From positions 1 through 6,952 of the forward strand of contig JAFAUV010000228.1 of assembly GCA_019243075.1 (NCBI GenBank): DNA of 6,952 bases, in the 5' to 3' direction. Source of the DNA: Bradyrhizobium sp. Its GTDB lineage: Bacteria > Pseudomonadota > Alphaproteobacteria > Rhizobiales > Xanthobacteraceae. The notes under the pieces were generated by a model. It saw only the letters and a program-made list of their open reading frames with translations, had not been told where the DNA came from and made no database searches. The position numbers and the translations under genes are program-made. Of the stretch, positions 4,491 to 6,952 are shown piece by piece. Each line of letters starts with the position of its first letter. Position 1 is the first letter of the stretch.

Positions 4491-5846
4491 TTAATTCCCA
4501 TCCAGCGAAGCAAGCAGGCGATCGATCAGGGCTTGCGAGACGCCCTGATAGGCCATCGGCTCGAACAGGTCCGCGATCTGCTTCGCATCGAGATGCGCAG
4601 TGACCTTCGAATCGCTTGTTAGCACGTCGCGCAAGTGCTTGTGTTCCGCCACCGCCGTCTTGCCCGCCGCCTCGACCAGATGGTGCGCCTCGCTCTTTCC
4701 GATCTTCTCGGCGAGCGCGAAGCTGACCGCTTCCGCCATGATCAGCCCATGCGTCGCGTCGAGATTGGCACGCATGCGCGCCGTATCGACTTCGAGCCCC
4801 TCGGCGAGATCGACGATCGCGGCAAGCGCGCCCGAGGTGGCCAGCATCAGGGCCGGCAGCGTCGGCCACTCGGCCTGCCAGGGACCGGCGCTGCGTTCGT
4901 GATCCTGCACCTGGGCCGCGAAAATCGTGGCGGCGAGGCCGGGCGCCATGGTCGCGGCCGCAAGGGCGCTCGCAGCCGCGACCGGGTTGCGCTTGTGCGG
5001 CATGGTGGAGGAGCCGCCGCGCCCGGCGCCGGCCGCCTCAAAGGCTTCGCCCACATCGGTCTGCATCATCAAGGATACGTCACGCGCGATCTTGCCGCAG
5101 CTCCCGGCGATGATGGCGAACACGGAGGCCGCTTCCGCGATACGGTCACGGTGGGTGTGCCACGGCGCCTCGGGCAGCGGCAGTTTCAACTCGCGCGCCA
5201 GGGCCTCGGCCACCAGCAGTCCCTTGTCGCCGAGCGCAGCCAGCGTTCCGGCCGCGCCGCCGAATTGCAACGCCAGCGTCTCCGCGCGCAGGCGCGTCAG
5301 CCGCAGCTTCGAGCGATGCAGCGCAGCCGCATATTCGGCAAGCTTCAGCCCGAACGGCATCGGCAGGGCGTGCTGCAGCCAGGTGCGCGCAACCACCGCC
5401 GTGTCGCGATGTTTTCGGGCAAGACCCGCAAAGCCCGCGATGGCGCGGTCGAGATCGGTCAGGAGCGCATCGATGCCCGCGCGCAACGAGAGCATCGCGG
5501 CAGTATCGATCACGTCCTGGCTGGTCGCGCCCCAATGCACGTAGCGCGACGCCTCGGCATCGGCCTTGGCGACGCTTGCGGTCAGCGCCTTCACCAGCGG
5601 AATGGCGAGATTGCCGGAGCGCGTCGCCGCGTCGGCGAGTGCGGCCATGTCAAATGCTTCGGCCTGGCAGGCTTTGGCAATCGGTGCCGCAGCAGTTGCG
5701 GGAATGACGCCGGCTGCGACCTCGGCCCGCGCCAGCGCCGCCTCGAAGTCGAGCATATGCTGCAGGGTGGTCGCATCGTCGCAGACGGCGCGCATCCGAT
5801 GGCCCGACAGCATGGGCGCCAGCAGTGGGGAAATCGCGGTGCTCAT
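4491..5846 (-). CDS. pcaB: 3-carboxy-cis,cis-muconate cycloisomerase PcaB
   Basis: Cycloisomerase of the fumarase/aspartase superfamily. It converts beta-carboxy-cis,cis-muconate, the ring-cleavage product of protocatechuate, to gamma-carboxymuconolactone in the cytoplasm. It has 451 residues, about the usual PcaB length. Landmarks are the N-terminal MSTAISPLLAPMLSGHRMRA, YVHWGATSQDVIDTA (102-116), TWLQHALPMPFG (155-166), the superfamily signature GGSSTMPHKRNP (277-288), and QVQDHERSAGPWQAEWPTLP (312-331). Start: the ATG at 5844-5846 fits homologues, although the ribosome binding site is weak (TTAGGTCG about 12 bases away). The frame stays open to 6050, but that extension has no family resemblance and would overlap coxG. 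It is the first gene of pcaBDC. A 164-base divergent spacer separates it from coxG; pcaHG, often nearby in other bacteria, are not upstream. Confidence 0.95.
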   Translation of the reverse strand: MSTAISPLLAPMLSGHRMRAVCDDATTLQHMLDFEAALARAEVAAGVIPATAAAPIAKACQAEAFDMAALADAATRSGNLAIPLVKALTASVAKADAEASRYVHWGATSQDVIDTAAMLSLRAGIDALLTDLDRAIAGFAGLARKHRDTAVVARTWLQHALPMPFGLKLAEYAAALHRSKLRLTRLRAETLALQFGGAAGTLAALGDKGLLVAEALARELKLPLPEAPWHTHRDRIAEAASVFAIIAGSCGKIARDVSLMMQTDVGEAFEAAGAGRGGSSTMPHKRNPVAAASALAAATMAPGLAATIFAAQVQDHERSAGPWQAEWPTLPALMLATSGALAAIVDLAEGLEVDTARMRANLDATHGLIMAEAVSFALAEKIGKSEAHHLVEAAGKTAVAEHKHLRDVLTSDSKVTAHLDAKQIADLFEPMAYQGVSQALIDRLLASLDGN

Positions 5847-6010
5847 ATGCGTGCGACCTAACCATTCCCGCTGCGCCCTGCCAATCCCAAAGCGCGCCTG
5901 GAGGGCGTTTGGCGCGTGCGAATATGCATCCCACATCGTCTTCAGGTGGCCTTTCTTTTCACTCCGGCGTGTTCTAACTGGGTCTGGATGCATGTTTCGG
6001 GGAGGTCCCC
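5847..6010. promoter_or_regulatory. Divergent pcaB-coxG intergenic region with ATGCATCC inverted repeat
   Basis: This 164-base spacer must hold the promoters for pcaBDC (leftward) and coxG-coxS (rightward). ATGCATCC (5924-5931) is inverted as GGATGCAT (5986-5993), 54 bases apart. GCGTGCGA occurs twice in direct orientation (5849-5856 and 5914-5921). Either pair could be operator half-sites, but both are short. I see no convincing -35/-10 pair on either strand and no regulator gene in the window. Confidence 0.4.
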
Positions 6011-6457
6011 ATGGCGATGACAATGACGGGTGAGGTCCAGCTACCGGCAAGCCGCGAGGCGGTGTGGGCCAAGCTGAACGATCCGGAAGTGCTGAAGGCT
6101 TGCATCCCCGGCTGCGAGGAATTGGAGAAGACCGACGCGCACGGTTTTCGCGCGGTGGCCAAGATGAAGGTTGGCCCCGTATCGGCGCGCTTCAAGGGCA
6201 AGGTCGCCTTGAGCGATCTCGATCCGCCCAACGGCTACAAGATCTCGGGCGAGGGCGAGGGCGGCGTCGCCGGCTTCGCCAAGGGCGGCGCGACGGTGGC
6301 ACTCGCCGACAAGGATGGGGGCACGCTGTTGAGCTACAATGTCGAGGCGCAGATCGGCGGCAAGCTGGCCCAGCTCGGCCAGCGCCTGATCAACGGCGCG
6401 GCCAAGAAACTGGCCGACGAGTTCTTTGCCAATTTCGCCAAGGCGGTAGAGGCTTAG
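6011..6457 (+). CDS. coxG: CoxG-like SRPBCC protein associated with a CO dehydrogenase-type enzyme
   Basis: 148-residue soluble protein of the CoxG branch of the SRPBCC (START/Bet v 1-like) superfamily. The family pattern is clear: GEVQLPASREAVWAKLNDPE (7-26), the hallmark VLKACIPGCEELEK (27-40), KMKVGPVSARFKGKVALSDL (51-70), the GYKISGEGEGGVAGFAKGGA stretch (75-94), and a C-terminal helix with LAQLGQRLINGAAKKLADEFF (119-139). In Oligotropha carboxidovorans CoxG is implicated in membrane attachment of CO dehydrogenase; the present protein is shorter and lacks a C-terminal hydrophobic tail, so an anchoring role is not shown. Start: the first of three nearby ATGs (6011, 6017, 6023) has GGGGAGG (5999-6005) five bases upstream. 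It sits 122 bases before coxS on the same strand, suggesting one operon serving a molybdenum hydroxylase. Confidence 0.9.
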   Translation: MAMTMTGEVQLPASREAVWAKLNDPEVLKACIPGCEELEKTDAHGFRAVAKMKVGPVSARFKGKVALSDLDPPNGYKISGEGEGGVAGFAKGGATVALADKDGGTLLSYNVEAQIGGKLAQLGQRLINGAAKKLADEFFANFAKAVEA

Positions 6458-6539
6458 GTCATATCGGGAGCGGTTCCGGTCGAGGTTGCTCAACGCCGGA
6501 CGGGCCCATATTATGGCGTTTGGAATGATTTTCATCGCT

Positions 6540-6562
6540 GCGCCGCCGATATGCGACGGCGC
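6540..6562 (+). promoter_or_regulatory. Short inverted repeat before coxS
   Basis: GCGCCGCC (6540-6547) pairs with GACGGCGC (6555-6562) at 7 of 8 positions around a 7-base loop, ending six bases before the coxS ribosome binding site (AAGAGAG, 6568-6574). No T-tract follows. It may be a leader hairpin or mRNA processing element within coxG-coxS. In DNA this GC-rich, such stems also arise by chance. Confidence 0.25.
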
Positions 6563-6579
6563 GGATCAAGAGAGTGCTG

Positions 6580-6952
<373 letters not shown>

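Noticed and set aside
4635..5861. Plus-strand open frame of 408 codons opposite pcaB
   Set aside because: Arg/Gly/His/Gln-rich antisense shadow of the strongly conserved PcaB sequence, with no family resemblance.
5847..6050. 68-residue N-terminal extension of PcaB
   Set aside because: The frame is open, but the extension has no PcaB similarity and would overlap coxG and the divergent promoter region.

Overview
The window looks like a chromosomal segment of a GC-rich alphaproteobacterium of the Bradyrhizobium/Rhodopseudomonas type. The grounds are the strong G/C third-position bias in every real gene, the protein sequences of the liv, pca and cox genes, and two intergenic repeats that resemble repeat families I recall from Bradyrhizobium genomes. 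The genus assignment rests on recall, not on a search. I find no rRNA, tRNA, CRISPR array, transposase or phage gene.

Layout, left to right. Positions 1-1931 (minus strand) hold livM (cut by the left edge) and livH, the two membrane permeases of a branched-chain amino acid/amide-type ABC importer, joined by a 3-base gap. Positions 1942-2298 are a gene-free stretch: a long hairpin against the livH start, a palindromic REP-like repeat, then repeat-rich sequence without a recognisable gene. Positions 2299-2500 (plus strand) carry a 48-residue Gln/Gly/Pro repeat microprotein with a strong ribosome binding site and a clear intrinsic terminator. Positions 2626-3153 (plus strand) carry an unrecognised four-helix membrane protein. 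Positions 3188-5846 (minus strand) carry pcaB, pcaD and pcaC, read in that order, with a decayed palindromic repeat between pcaD and pcaC. From 6011 to the right edge (plus strand), divergent from pcaB, lie a coxG-like gene and the start of a coxS-like gene.

Function. PcaB, PcaC and PcaD catalyse three successive steps of the protocatechuate branch of the beta-ketoadipate pathway, from beta-carboxy-cis,cis-muconate to beta-ketoadipate. The ring-cleaving dioxygenase genes pcaH and pcaG are not in the window and are not directly upstream of pcaB, where the divergent cox-type genes begin. The cox pair suggests a molybdenum hydroxylase of the aerobic CO dehydrogenase family whose large and medium subunits should lie beyond the right edge. 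The neighbouring liv importer could take up amino acids, but related importers also carry amides and aromatic acids, so a link to aromatic catabolism is possible and unproven.

Overall this is mostly conventional metabolic gene content. The parts most worth a second look are non-coding or small: the livH leader hairpin, the repeat inside the pca operon, and the PGQQ-repeat microprotein.
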